Assembly (NCBI GenBank): GCA_037720595.1
Contig: JBBJLW010000003.1
Span: 140,175-204,174, forward strand
DNA length: 64,000 nucleotides
DNA from: Gaiellasilicea sp037720595
Lineage (GTDB): Bacteria > Actinomycetota > Thermoleophilia > Gaiellales > Gaiellaceae
Direction: 5' to 3'
Part shown: positions 56,848-64,000 of the stretch, in pieces
Layout of the letters: every line of letters starts with the position of its first letter
Position numbering within the stretch: position 1 is the stretch's first letter
Made by a program: the position numbers and the translations under genes
Notes under the pieces: model-generated
Told to the model about the DNA's origin: nothing
Database searches by the model: none
What the model saw: only the letters and a program-made list of their open reading frames with translations

Positions 56848-57471
56848 TCAGGGCGATTGGCGCTGCGGATCCGATCCTGACACTGCAAGGAGGGGCGCGA
56901 GCTCCTGAACGCGCGCGAGGAGCGCCTCGATCCGATGCTCGGAGTCGAGGTGCGTCAGGAGGTTGACGCCGAGATAGAACGTCGCCGCCGCGTACGCAAG
57001 ATCCCGCGACGGCAACGGCACGACGACGCGGGCGAGTGCGGCGGCTTTGGCGATCGCCTCCTCGCAGAGGTCGATCCAGGGCTCCATTCGTTGCAGCATT
57101 TCCGGCGCCAGCTCGGGGCGCGCGACACTGCCGGCGATCATCTGGGCGACGACGGTTGTGTGACCGCTGGCGGCGTCCTCGGCGTGGATCTTGGTGGCCA
57201 CCGCGAGCAATCCCTCGAGCGACGAAGCTGCTCCGATCGCGCTCCGGTATCGCTCGAGCCGCTCGTCGCTCGTGTGGTCGAGAGCGGCGAGAAGCAGCTT
57301 GTCGAGGCTGCCGAAGTGGTAATAGATCAGCGCCTGGTTGAAGCCGCCCGCGCGGGCGATGACGCGCGAGGTCGCACCCGCGAAGCCCACGCTCTTCACG
57401 GTGTCGAGGGCGGCGAGAACGATCTGTTCTCTCGTCTGTTCGCCGCCCGGCCTACCAGGGTTCTTTGTCAT
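56848..57471 (-). CDS. TetR-family transcriptional regulator
   Basis: 207 residues. HTH: REQIVLAALDTVKSVGFAGATSRVIARAGGFNQALIYYHFGSLDKLLLAALD. The remaining all-helical domain binds ligand and dimerises. The ATG lies six bases from a perfect TTGATC-AGTC-GATCAA palindrome, a typical TetR operator, so autoregulation and control of the divergent DUF2071 gene are likely. It ends 22 bp after the HxlR gene on the other strand. Confidence 0.92.
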   Translation of the reverse strand: MTKNPGRPGGEQTREQIVLAALDTVKSVGFAGATSRVIARAGGFNQALIYYHFGSLDKLLLAALDHTSDERLERYRSAIGAASSLEGLLAVATKIHAEDAASGHTTVVAQMIAGSVARPELAPEMLQRMEPWIDLCEEAIAKAAALARVVVPLPSRDLAYAAATFYLGVNLLTHLDSEHRIEALLARVQELAPLLAVSGSDPQRQSP

Positions 57472-57476
57472 ATGCT

Positions 57477-57492
57477 TTGATCAGTCGATCAA
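57477..57492. promoter_or_regulatory. TetR operator
   Basis: TTGATC-AGTC-GATCAA, perfect 6-4-6 palindrome, six bases from the tetR start and 47 bp before the DUF2071 start. Confidence 0.75.
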
Positions 57493-57538
57493 TAAAGAAT
57501 GGACGATCGCATCGTAGATGAGGAGGGTCTCGTCGGAG

Positions 57539-58267
57539 ATGGCACCGCACTGGCTGATCGAGCAGCGTTGGGATCGGATGCTCTTTGCGCACTGGCGGGT
57601 CGACCCGGCGGCTCTGAAGCGTCTGCTCCCGTGCGGAGCGGAGCCTGACGTCGGCTTCGGGAGCGCCTGGGTGGGGATCGTCGCGTTCGTGATGACGGGA
57701 ACTCGCGCCGTGCTCCCATTGCACTTTCCCGCGCTGCCGCCGATTCCGGAGCTGAATCTCCGCACGTATGTCCGGGTCGACGGAGTGCCCGGCGTCTGGT
57801 TCCTGAGCCTCGACGCGACGAGCCCGCTCTTTGTGAACGCGGGCCATGCGCTCTACGGACTCAACTATCGACGGGCGCGGATGCTGGTCGTGGCCGATTG
57901 CGGATCCACGTACTACGCGAGCGTTTCCGGCGGTGCGGCATTCGTGGCTCGATACCGCCCTGTGGCGGCTCCCGAGACTCCCGCGCCGGGGTCGCTTGCA
58001 CACTTCCTCGTCGAGCGTTATCGATTTTTCGCGAAGCGGCATGGCACTCTCATGACTGCGGAGGTCGAGCACGAGCCGTGGCGGTTGCAGGCAGCCGAAG
58101 CGGAGATCGCGGTGAACCGGATGGCTGTGAGAGGGCTGGCGCTCGACGGCGAGCCGGTGCTCCACGTCTCAGCGGGTGTCCAGGCCAGGATCTCCGCTCC
58201 CGAGCGCGTCGTCCCTGCACGCCTTTCGCCCATTCGGGCTAGTGCGACGCTGCGACGACGTAGGTGA
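57539..58267 (+). CDS. DUF2071 (YqjF-like) protein
   Basis: 242 residues. The family start is WLIEQRWDRMLFAHWRVDPAALKRLLPCGAEPDV, and the middle has FPALPPIPELNLRTYVRVDGVPGVWFLSLDATSPLFVNAGHALYGLNYRRARM. The fold is acetoacetate-decarboxylase-like, but no enzymatic residue is certain. ATG 57539 is used; ATG 57518 would add seven residues. GAGGAGG is 12 bases upstream of the chosen start. The last 29 nt overlap the methyltransferase gene on the minus strand. Confidence 0.87.
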   Translation: MAPHWLIEQRWDRMLFAHWRVDPAALKRLLPCGAEPDVGFGSAWVGIVAFVMTGTRAVLPLHFPALPPIPELNLRTYVRVDGVPGVWFLSLDATSPLFVNAGHALYGLNYRRARMLVVADCGSTYYASVSGGAAFVARYRPVAAPETPAPGSLAHFLVERYRFFAKRHGTLMTAEVEHEPWRLQAAEAEIAVNRMAVRGLALDGEPVLHVSAGVQARISAPERVVPARLSPIRASATLRRRR

Positions 58268-58829
58268 AGCGGTAACGGAGGGCGAGGCGGGCGAGGGGGC
58301 CCGAACGCTCCAACGCGCGCAGCGCCAGGCCAGCGATCCGTGGCAGCTTCAGACGTTGCGGGGCGAAGAGTGGGCGCACGTCGACTCGGGCGAAGCCGGC
58401 CGCGCGGAGTTCTTCCCGGATCGTCGCAAGCGGGTACTGACGCGGATTCAGGTCGAAGACGAGCTTTCCGGTCGTGTAGCCGGCGATGTGGCGGAAGAAA
58501 GCAGCTCGGTCGCGAGAGTAGTAGATCGCGCGGAAGCAGAGGGTCGCGGTAACCGGCTCCGGCGGCACGTAGTCGTTCAGGTCGCCGACCTCGGCCTCGA
58601 CTCCATGCGCGCGCGCCTGCTCGACCATCGCCGAAACGGTGTCGAGCCCTCGGTAGCCGATCCCGTACGGCGTGAGGAACTCGGCCAGGCGACCGTCGGC
58701 GCAGGCGAGGTCGAGGACGTCGTCGCCGGGCTCGAGCCGCGTCCCGACGGAGACGACGAGCTCCGCGCGCCGGGAGAAGTACGCGTCGACGTCCGCGTAC
58801 TGGTCGTCGTCGCTCCACCGCCTCGTCAC
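58239..58829 (-). CDS. SAM-dependent methyltransferase, class I
   Basis: 196 residues. Motif I is VLDLACADGRLAEFL and the post-motif GYRGLDTVSAMVEQARAHG matches class I Rossmann methyltransferases; GDLNDYVPPEPVTATLCFRAIYY is motif II-III. It lies at the end of the glycosyltransferase chain with a GTGA overlap, so it may methylate a glycan terminus, a common chain-termination step (inference). Confidence 0.87.
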   Translation of the reverse strand: MTRRWSDDDQYADVDAYFSRRAELVVSVGTRLEPGDDVLDLACADGRLAEFLTPYGIGYRGLDTVSAMVEQARAHGVEAEVGDLNDYVPPEPVTATLCFRAIYYSRDRAAFFRHIAGYTTGKLVFDLNPRQYPLATIREELRAAGFARVDVRPLFAPQRLKLPRIAGLALRALERSGPLARLALRYRFTYVVAASH

Positions 58830-59581
58830 AGCGCGCGCAGCCGTTCCGGATGCTTGCGCAGGAACCGCAGCATCCCGCGCAGGTGCCACAGCGTGTGCCG
58901 GGAGAGGAAGCGCTTGTCGATCACGGCCGCATAGTCGTGTGTGACGACGGCCGCGGGTACGAGCCAGCGCTCCCAGCCGGCCCGAGCGGCACGATAGGCG
59001 ACGTCGATGTCCTCGACGTAGTGGCGGTAGCCGGGATCCCAGCCGCCAAGCTCTTCGAGCATCGTCCGCCGCATCAACAAGCACGCGCCGCCGAGCAGCC
59101 AGTCGCCCTGTACCGGCTCGGTCGGCCTCGTCCCGTAGTGCGAGGTCTGGTGCTCGTACGGAGGGCGGACGAGCCGGAGCGGCGTGCGGCGCCAAACCGT
59201 GCCGAGCACGGTCGGGAAGCGGCGCAGGGTCGGCTGCCAGCGCCCGTCCGGCCAGAAGACGAGCGGACCAACGAGACCGGCACGTGGGTGGGTGTCGGCG
59301 AAGGCGACGAGCTCGGCGATCGCACCTGGTTCCGGGACCGCGTCGGGATTTGCGACCAGGACGTACTCGCCGCTCGTGGCAGCGGCGCCCGCATTGACGT
59401 TCGCGGCGAAGGAGAGTGGGTGCGCGTTCGTCAAGACTTGGAGATCCGCCGGGACGCCGTCGGCGCTGCCGGTCAGGTTCGCGATCACGAGCACCTCGTC
59501 GACCTGCGGCCGGAGCGCGGGGATGGAGCGCGCGAGCTCGGCCGCGTGGCCGTGCGAGACGACCACGGCAGAGACCTTCAC
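58826..59581 (-). CDS. GT2-family glycosyltransferase
   Basis: 251 residues. GT-A fold: VVVSHGHAAELARSIPAL, then VLVANPDAVPEPGAIAEL containing the DXD-equivalent region, and GGACLLMRRTMLEELGGWDPGYRHYVEDIDVAYRAARAGW, a typical GT2 rhamnosyltransferase-like segment with the catalytic base in EDIDV. Likely acceptor-chain extension with dTDP-rhamnose from the rml cluster is an inference. Overlaps neighbours by GTGA on both sides. Confidence 0.92.
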   Translation of the reverse strand: MKVSAVVVSHGHAAELARSIPALRPQVDEVLVIANLTGSADGVPADLQVLTNAHPLSFAANVNAGAAATSGEYVLVANPDAVPEPGAIAELVAFADTHPRAGLVGPLVFWPDGRWQPTLRRFPTVLGTVWRRTPLRLVRPPYEHQTSHYGTRPTEPVQGDWLLGGACLLMRRTMLEELGGWDPGYRHYVEDIDVAYRAARAGWERWLVPAAVVTHDYAAVIDKRFLSRHTLWHLRGMLRFLRKHPERLRAL

Positions 59582-60591
59582 CGCAGCACCTCCTGGTAGA
59601 CCTCGAGCGTTCGTCGGGCGGCGGCCTCCCAGGAGAAGAGCCGCGCCCGGGCGATTCCTGAGGCGCTGCGCTGCTCGCGCTCGCCGAGGGCCTGCCGGAT
59701 CGCATCCGCGAGCCCGGCCTCGGAGGCGTAGATCGCTGCATCGCCGCCCACCTCGCGCAGCGCCGGCTCGTCGACGGCGACCACCGGCGCCCCGCAGGCC
59801 ATCGCCTCGAGGACGGGCAGGCCGAAGCCCTCGTAGCGGGAGGTCTGGAGCACGCACGCGGCGCCGCGGTAGAGCTCGATGAGCTCGTCCTGTGGCACGT
59901 AACCGGTTACGCGGGCGCCGCGGCGCTTCAGCTCGCGCGCGAGGTCAGCGTCCTTCGCCGGGCCGGCGACGACGAGCGGCAGGCCCACGGCTTCGGCAGC
60001 GGCAAGTGCGGCGAGCGGGTTCTTCCGCTCCTGCACCGCGCCGACGAGTAGGGCGTAGTCATGAGGCCCCGGGCCGCCCGGCGTAAAGGCCGGGTCGACG
60101 CCGTTCGGCGTCACGACGATCCGCTCTTCCGGGACGCGATAGAGCTCCATCAGGTCGCTGCGGGTTCGCTCCGAGACGGTCAAAACGCGCGCGGCCCGCC
60201 TCGCGGCCCGCGGCACCATCGTCCTGAAGACGAGCCGGTCCTTCCAACCCATCAGAGCCCGGTCGCGTTCGAAGGAGAGGTCGTGGATCGTGACGACGGC
60301 CGGGCAGGAAAGCCGGAGCGGCAGGGCGTGCTGGAAGTGGCCGAGGGTGGCGCCGAGGCGGCGGAGCAGGCGCGGCAGCGTCACGGCCATGCGGAGCTCC
60401 TGTGACGGGGTCGAGAGCTCGACCGCCTCGATTCCGGCCGGCACGAGCTCGGGGTGACGGGTGATCGCGGCGAGCCGCAGGCCGGACTTGGGGGTGAGTG
60501 GCGCCAGCGCCCGCAGCAGGTTCAGCACGTAGGTCTCGTCGCCGGTGCGGTGCCGGCCGAGGACATCGGCATCGATCGCGATCAAACTCAC
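59578..60591 (-). CDS. GT4-family glycosyltransferase (a)
   Basis: 337 residues of GT-B fold. N-terminal domain with GHFQHALPLRLSCPAVVTIHDLSFER, and C-terminal donor domain with VVTPNGVDPAFTPGG, KNPLAALAAAEAVGLP and the EX7E motif in SRYEGFGLPVLEAMACGAPVV. It belongs to a trio of related GT4 genes here, with start GTG over the upstream stop. Sugar specificity unknown. Confidence 0.93.
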   Translation of the reverse strand: MSLIAIDADVLGRHRTGDETYVLNLLRALAPLTPKSGLRLAAITRHPELVPAGIEAVELSTPSQELRMAVTLPRLLRRLGATLGHFQHALPLRLSCPAVVTIHDLSFERDRALMGWKDRLVFRTMVPRAARRAARVLTVSERTRSDLMELYRVPEERIVVTPNGVDPAFTPGGPGPHDYALLVGAVQERKNPLAALAAAEAVGLPLVVAGPAKDADLARELKRRGARVTGYVPQDELIELYRGAACVLQTSRYEGFGLPVLEAMACGAPVVAVDEPALREVGGDAAIYASEAGLADAIRQALGEREQRSASGIARARLFSWEAAARRTLEVYQEVLR

Positions 60592-61556
60592 GCGACCTCG
60601 TTCCAGGCGACGACGGCCGCGTCGGCCACGCCGTCCCATGTGTGCGCGCGAGCGCGGGCGAGTCCGAGCTCGCGGAGTTCCGCGCGGCGCGCGATCGCCT
60701 CGTGCAGACCGGCCGCGATCGATTCGGGATCGAGCGGGTCGACGAGCACGGCCGCTCCGCCGGCGACCTCCGCGGTCGCTCCGTCCCGACTCGTGACGAC
60801 CGGCGTGCCGCTCGCCATCGCCTCCAGCACCGGGATTCCGAATCCCTCGTAGAGCGAGGGGAAGACGAGGCAGAGTGCGCCTCGGTAGAGCCCGGCGAGC
60901 TCCTCGTCGCCCACCGAGCCGAGCCAGCCCGCGCTCGCGACTCCGCCCCAGCCCTGCGCTCCGACGACCCGGAGCTCGAGCCCGGCGAGCCGCGCTGCCT
61001 CCTCGACCCGCCGCAGGTTCTTGCGCGGCTCGAGCGTCCCGACCGCGAGCACGTACGCGCCCTCGGCGGCGGGGCCGTCGGGCGTGAAGCACGTGTCGAT
61101 CGCGTTGCCGATCACACGCACGCGCTCCTCGGGCACGCCGAGCAGCTCCACGGTCTCCCGCTTCGTGAACTCGGAGACGGCGAGAACGCGCGACGCCGCG
61201 CGTGCGACCGGCCCGATCGCGAGGCGCCCACTTGTGCGGTGCCAGCGCGGGAAGAGCTCGGGGTGGCGGACGAGCGCGAGGTCGTGGATCGTGACGGTGA
61301 ACGGAACCGGTGAGCGGAGCGGACCGCGGAAGGTCGTGCAATGGAGGACGTCGAGCCCGCGGGCCGCGAGCGGGAGGCCTCCGAAGTACCACGCGGTATC
61401 GCGGGCGACGGACGCGAGTCGCCCGGGGCCGCCGAACGCAAGCGGCTTCACCTCGATCCCGTCGCGTCCCGCGAGCGCGTCGAGGAGGCCGTTGACGTGA
61501 CGCGCCGTGCCGGCTCCCGTTTGGCGCAGCGGGGAGACGTCGATGCCGACTCTCAC
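60588..61556 (-). CDS. GT4-family glycosyltransferase (b)
   Basis: 322 residues: VRVGIDVSPLRQTGAGTARHVNGLLDAL, HDLALVRHPELFPRWHR, VIGNAIDTCFTPDG, LEPRKNLRRVEEAA and SLYEGFGIPVLEAMASGTPVV (EX7E). It shows clear resemblance to the next upstream paralogue (DVSPL start, HDL, EPRKNL, YEGFG). Coupled by GTGA overlaps. Confidence 0.93.
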   Translation of the reverse strand: MRVGIDVSPLRQTGAGTARHVNGLLDALAGRDGIEVKPLAFGGPGRLASVARDTAWYFGGLPLAARGLDVLHCTTFRGPLRSPVPFTVTIHDLALVRHPELFPRWHRTSGRLAIGPVARAASRVLAVSEFTKRETVELLGVPEERVRVIGNAIDTCFTPDGPAAEGAYVLAVGTLEPRKNLRRVEEAARLAGLELRVVGAQGWGGVASAGWLGSVGDEELAGLYRGALCLVFPSLYEGFGIPVLEAMASGTPVVTSRDGATAEVAGGAAVLVDPLDPESIAAGLHEAIARRAELRELGLARARAHTWDGVADAAVVAWNEVA

Positions 61557-62626
61557 GTCTGTGCCTCCTCGTAGGCCGCGAGGAACGTCTCGCCTGCGGT
61601 GAGCCAGGAGAACCCAGCCGCGTGAGCCAGCCCGAGCGCGACGCGCGCGTCGCGCCGCGCGAGGGCCACCACGATCGCGGCGGCGATCGAGACCGGGTCG
61701 TCGGGATTGGCCCGCACGGCCGCGATGCCGGCCGCCTCGTCCATCGAGGGATGCGACGACGCGACGACGGGAACACCGCAGGCCATCGCCTCGACGATCG
61801 GCATCCCGAAGCCCTCGAAGCGAGAGGGGTAGACCGCGACCGCGGCGCCGCGGTAGAGACGTGCCAGCTCCTCGTCCGAGACGAAGCCGAGCCGGACGAC
61901 GTCCGGCCCTTGGAGCAGCGGCTGCTCGCCCCAGCCGGAGCCGCCGGCCGCCGCGAGCAGCAGCCGGCTGTCGAGAAGCCTGTGCGCTTGCGCGAGGGTC
62001 CCGAGGTTCTTGCGCGGCTCGAGCGTCGCGACCGTCAGCACGTAGGGACGGCCGAGATCCGAGCGCTCGCCATCCGGACGGAACTCCCGCTTCAGGCCCG
62101 GCCGGGCGACGCGCACGCGCGCGCGCGGAATTTCGAGCCGCTCGACGACATCGGCGCCGGTGTACTCGGAGTTGACGAAGACGAGGTCGCAGGTTCGGGC
62201 CGTGTGGGCGTACTTGGCGTTGTGCATCGACTGCGTCTTCGCGGTCGTCCACTCGGGAAACCGCAGCGGCACGAGGTCGTGGATCGTCGTCGCACGCACG
62301 CCATCCGCCTGTGGCGGGTACATCCAGTCGGAGTAGTGGAAGACGTCGAGCGGGCCGACGACGCGCTCGAGCGGCGGTCGGCCGAGGCGGCTCCAGGCGT
62401 CGCGCCAGCGTTGGGAGAAGGGCAGCGAAACCAGCCGGAGCTCGACGTCGAGTCCGGCGAGAGCGCGAGGGATCGTCTTCCGTCCGGCGGGGCTCGTCGG
62501 CGCGAACGCGACGATCTCGTGGCGGCCGGCCGCAGCCTCGACGAGTCCACCGAGCGAGCCGCGGATGTAGTTGCCGACACCGGTGAGCGGATGCGACAAG
62601 GGCGAGACGTCGAAGACGATCCTCAC
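61553..62626 (-). CDS. GT4-family glycosyltransferase (c)
   Basis: 357 residues. MRIVFDVSPLSHPLTGVGNYIRGSLGGL, HDLVPLRFPEWTTAKTQSMHNAKY, VARPGLKREFRPDG, LEPRKNLGTLAQAHRLL and SRFEGFGMPIVEAMACGVPVV. It is the closest relative of (b), suggesting duplication. Its GTG overlaps the upstream gene stop (GTGA). Its role is surface polysaccharide or teichoic-like glycan assembly, sugar unknown. Confidence 0.93.
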   Translation of the reverse strand: MRIVFDVSPLSHPLTGVGNYIRGSLGGLVEAAAGRHEIVAFAPTSPAGRKTIPRALAGLDVELRLVSLPFSQRWRDAWSRLGRPPLERVVGPLDVFHYSDWMYPPQADGVRATTIHDLVPLRFPEWTTAKTQSMHNAKYAHTARTCDLVFVNSEYTGADVVERLEIPRARVRVARPGLKREFRPDGERSDLGRPYVLTVATLEPRKNLGTLAQAHRLLDSRLLLAAAGGSGWGEQPLLQGPDVVRLGFVSDEELARLYRGAAVAVYPSRFEGFGMPIVEAMACGVPVVASSHPSMDEAAGIAAVRANPDDPVSIAAAIVVALARRDARVALGLAHAAGFSWLTAGETFLAAYEEAQT

Positions 62627-64000
62627 GGCGCGGTGTACTCGAAGGCGCGGAAGTGGACGCCGAGCTCGCGGGTATCGCCGCCGCCCGGAACCTTCGTCGG
62701 CGAGACCGTGAAGCGGGCCGTGCAGACGCCGTCCATGGACGTCAGGAACACGCGCAGCCGTGTGGACTCAGACGGCTGCAGCCGGATGATCGAACTCTGA
62801 TCCCAGCTCGACGCCTCCACGGTCTGGGTCCGATCGAACAGACCTGGGTCGCTGTCGAGCGTCACGGTGAGCGTCCCGCCGTCGCAGCGCACGCGCCGGT
62901 ACGTGACCTCCGGGCCGGACCACTGGTCGTTGTAGACGCCGGTGACGCTCGTCGTCGAGATCAGCGGCCCGTCCGTCCGATAGAGGGTCAGCCCGAGCTG
63001 CTCGTCGCGGGCGAGCGCGTAGCCGTCCAGCGCGACCGAGCCGTCCGTGAACGCGTACTCGGCGCGCACGACCTCCCCCGCCGCGTTGCGCACCTCGCCG
63101 GTGCGCTCGTCGACGGTGACTTCCGTCTCGGGAAAGCCGCCGTCCATCCGACCGCCGAGCGTGTAGACCGGTCCGACGCTGCGGCTGGAGAACTCGTTCT
63201 GCTGCACGGTGAAGCGGTGCGTCTTTCCCGTCCAGAGTGCCGCGACCTCGGCGCCGTCCGGAACCGCCCGGTCGATCCAGTCGCGCTGCGGAACCCGGAT
63301 CCCCTCATAGAGGGCACCCGCGGCGGCGAGCTCCATCCCGTGCGGGCCGGCGTGGATCGGGTGGATCGCCAGCGCGAAGTAGCCGAGGATGGCAGCGGGG
63401 AGCACGAAGGCGTAGCGGCGTGGTACGAGCAGGAACAGCGCGCCCGCTGCGAGCCCCGCGACCAGCACGACGTCGTCGAGACGCGGCAACGTGACCGAGT
63501 CCTGCACGTTCCAGAGCGGGACGATCATCAGCGTGTCCGAGCGCACCTTCAGCTGGAGGAAGCGCTCATACGGGATCAGCGCCGGCAGAACTGCGGCCAC
63601 CAAGGCGGCGACGACGGCGGGAACGGTCGGTCGGGGAGCGCCACGGTCGATCCAGACGAGCAGCGCGATCAGGAGCAGCGGCGCGACCACGAACATGTTC
63701 CGCTCCTCGATCGCGCCCGCGAAGCGGGAGGCGAAGGTGGCGACGACGAGCAGCGTCCAGGCGGCGAGAGCGGCGGTCGCGACGACGAGCTCCTGGGCCC
63801 GCGCGTCGAGCGAGCGCACGCGGACGGCGAGCAGGACGAACGCGGCGACGGGAAACACGCCGACGTAGAGGTCGAGCTCGGCGACGTGCCAGAAGAGGAA
63901 TTTCGCCACCTCGACCACGTCGTAGCCGCCCTCGCCGACGACGGCGTAGGCGCCGAAGAGGTCGTTCAGGGAGGCGCCGCGCGCGAGTTGCGCGACGAGT
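62623..64000 (-). CDS. Membrane glycosyltransferase-like protein, 5' end outside the window
   Basis: At least 459 residues. The frame is open to the window end, so the start is missing; a GTG at 63918 is internal. Several membrane helices (FPVAAFVLLAVRV, LAAWTLLVVATFA, MFVVAPLLLIALLVWI, ALFLLVPRRYAFVLPAAILGYFAL) are followed by a large soluble C-terminal domain (EGIRVPQRDWIDRAVPDG ... FRAFEYTAP). This fits multi-spanning GT-C or ArnT/PMT-like proteins seen with polysaccharide clusters. The stop overlaps the following GT4 gene by 4 nt. Confidence 0.75.
   Translation of the reverse strand, partial: LVAQLARGASLNDLFGAYAVVGEGGYDVVEVAKFLFWHVAELDLYVGVFPVAAFVLLAVRVRSLDARAQELVVATAALAAWTLLVVATFASRFAGAIEERNMFVVAPLLLIALLVWIDRGAPRPTVPAVVAALVAAVLPALIPYERFLQLKVRSDTLMIVPLWNVQDSVTLPRLDDVVLVAGLAAGALFLLVPRRYAFVLPAAILGYFALAIHPIHAGPHGMELAAAGALYEGIRVPQRDWIDRAVPDGAEVAALWTGKTHRFTVQQNEFSSRSVGPVYTLGGRMDGGFPETEVTVDERTGEVRNAAGEVVRAEYAFTDGSVALDGYALARDEQLGLTLYRTDGPLISTTSVTGVYNDQWSGPEVTYRRVRCDGGTLTVTLDSDPGLFDRTQTVEASSWDQSSIIRLQPSESTRLRVFLTSMDGVCTARFTVSPTKVPGGGDTRELGVHFRAFEYTAP

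Overview
The window is GC-rich chromosomal DNA with the layout of a high-GC actinobacterium. GTG and TTG starts are very common, 1-8 nt gene overlaps are frequent, and several genes have a TANNNT box 6-10 nt before the start codon (leaderless style). A DUF6458 membrane protein, a DUF480 regulator, SUF-only Fe-S assembly, twin-arginine export and a caa3 oxidase fit the class Thermoleophilia (Gaiella/Solirubrobacter-like). That placement is inference from gene content; no 16S gene is present.

Layout. 0-5 kb: a cupin, a shortened VOC protein, a DUF480 regulator, a CbxX-type AAA ATPase, queF and a deoxyribosyltransferase-like gene, with two gene relics. 3.8-10.7 kb: a minus-strand chain sufC-sufB-voc-voc-voc-sufD-orf-SDR in which three VOC-fold paralogues separate sufB from sufD. 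10.7-11.8 kb: tatA-tatC. 12-17 kb: two Tat/secreted ferritin-like proteins behind an unusual CGAACC-repeat leader, an amidohydrolase, a TPR protein, a STAS protein and a dihaem lipoprotein cytochrome c. 17.0-17.7 kb: a REP/RAYT unit. 17.7-22.8 kb: ctaC-ctaD-usp2-ctaE-usp1, a caa3 oxidase cluster with Usp-like genes threaded through it. 23.3-27.2 kb: a 1316-residue kinase/cyclase-like/AAA/TPR regulator. 27.5-32 kb: an array of secreted acidic-repeat proteins (A1, B1, A2, B2, B3) with duplicated control regions, ending at tRNA-Lys(CTT).

32-36 kb: wecB, a UDP-sugar dehydrogenase, a Gfo/Idh oxidoreductase and a left-handed beta-helix acyltransferase, a partial acetamido-uronate sugar pathway. 36-39.4 kb: a secreted subtilase and a SpoIID-like protein. 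39.5-45.5 kb: a membrane Ser/Thr kinase, the dTDP-rhamnose genes rmlB, rmlD, rmlC and rmlA, a YczE-like protein and a MarR regulator. 46-53 kb: a MITE-like inverted-repeat element, a clan GH-A hydrolase, hsp20-lon and an M23 peptidase. 53-58 kb: a split TauE/SafE pair, otsB, a QacA-like exporter with an HxlR regulator, and a TetR/DUF2071 pair. 58-64 kb: a chain of glycosyltransferases coupled by GTGA overlaps, running off the end of the window.

Two themes dominate. One is envelope and secretion: Tat export, nucleotide sugars, glycosyltransferases, SpoIID, M23 and secreted repeat proteins. The other is redox and Fe-S handling: SUF, ferritin-like proteins, dihaem cytochrome and caa3 oxidase. 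The observations most worth following up are the SUF-embedded VOC trio, the A/B secreted-protein array with 11-bp-periodic heptamer repeats, the Usp-like genes inside the oxidase operon, and the helically phased CGAACC cluster before the ferritin-like genes. No CRISPR array, prophage or replication origin was seen.
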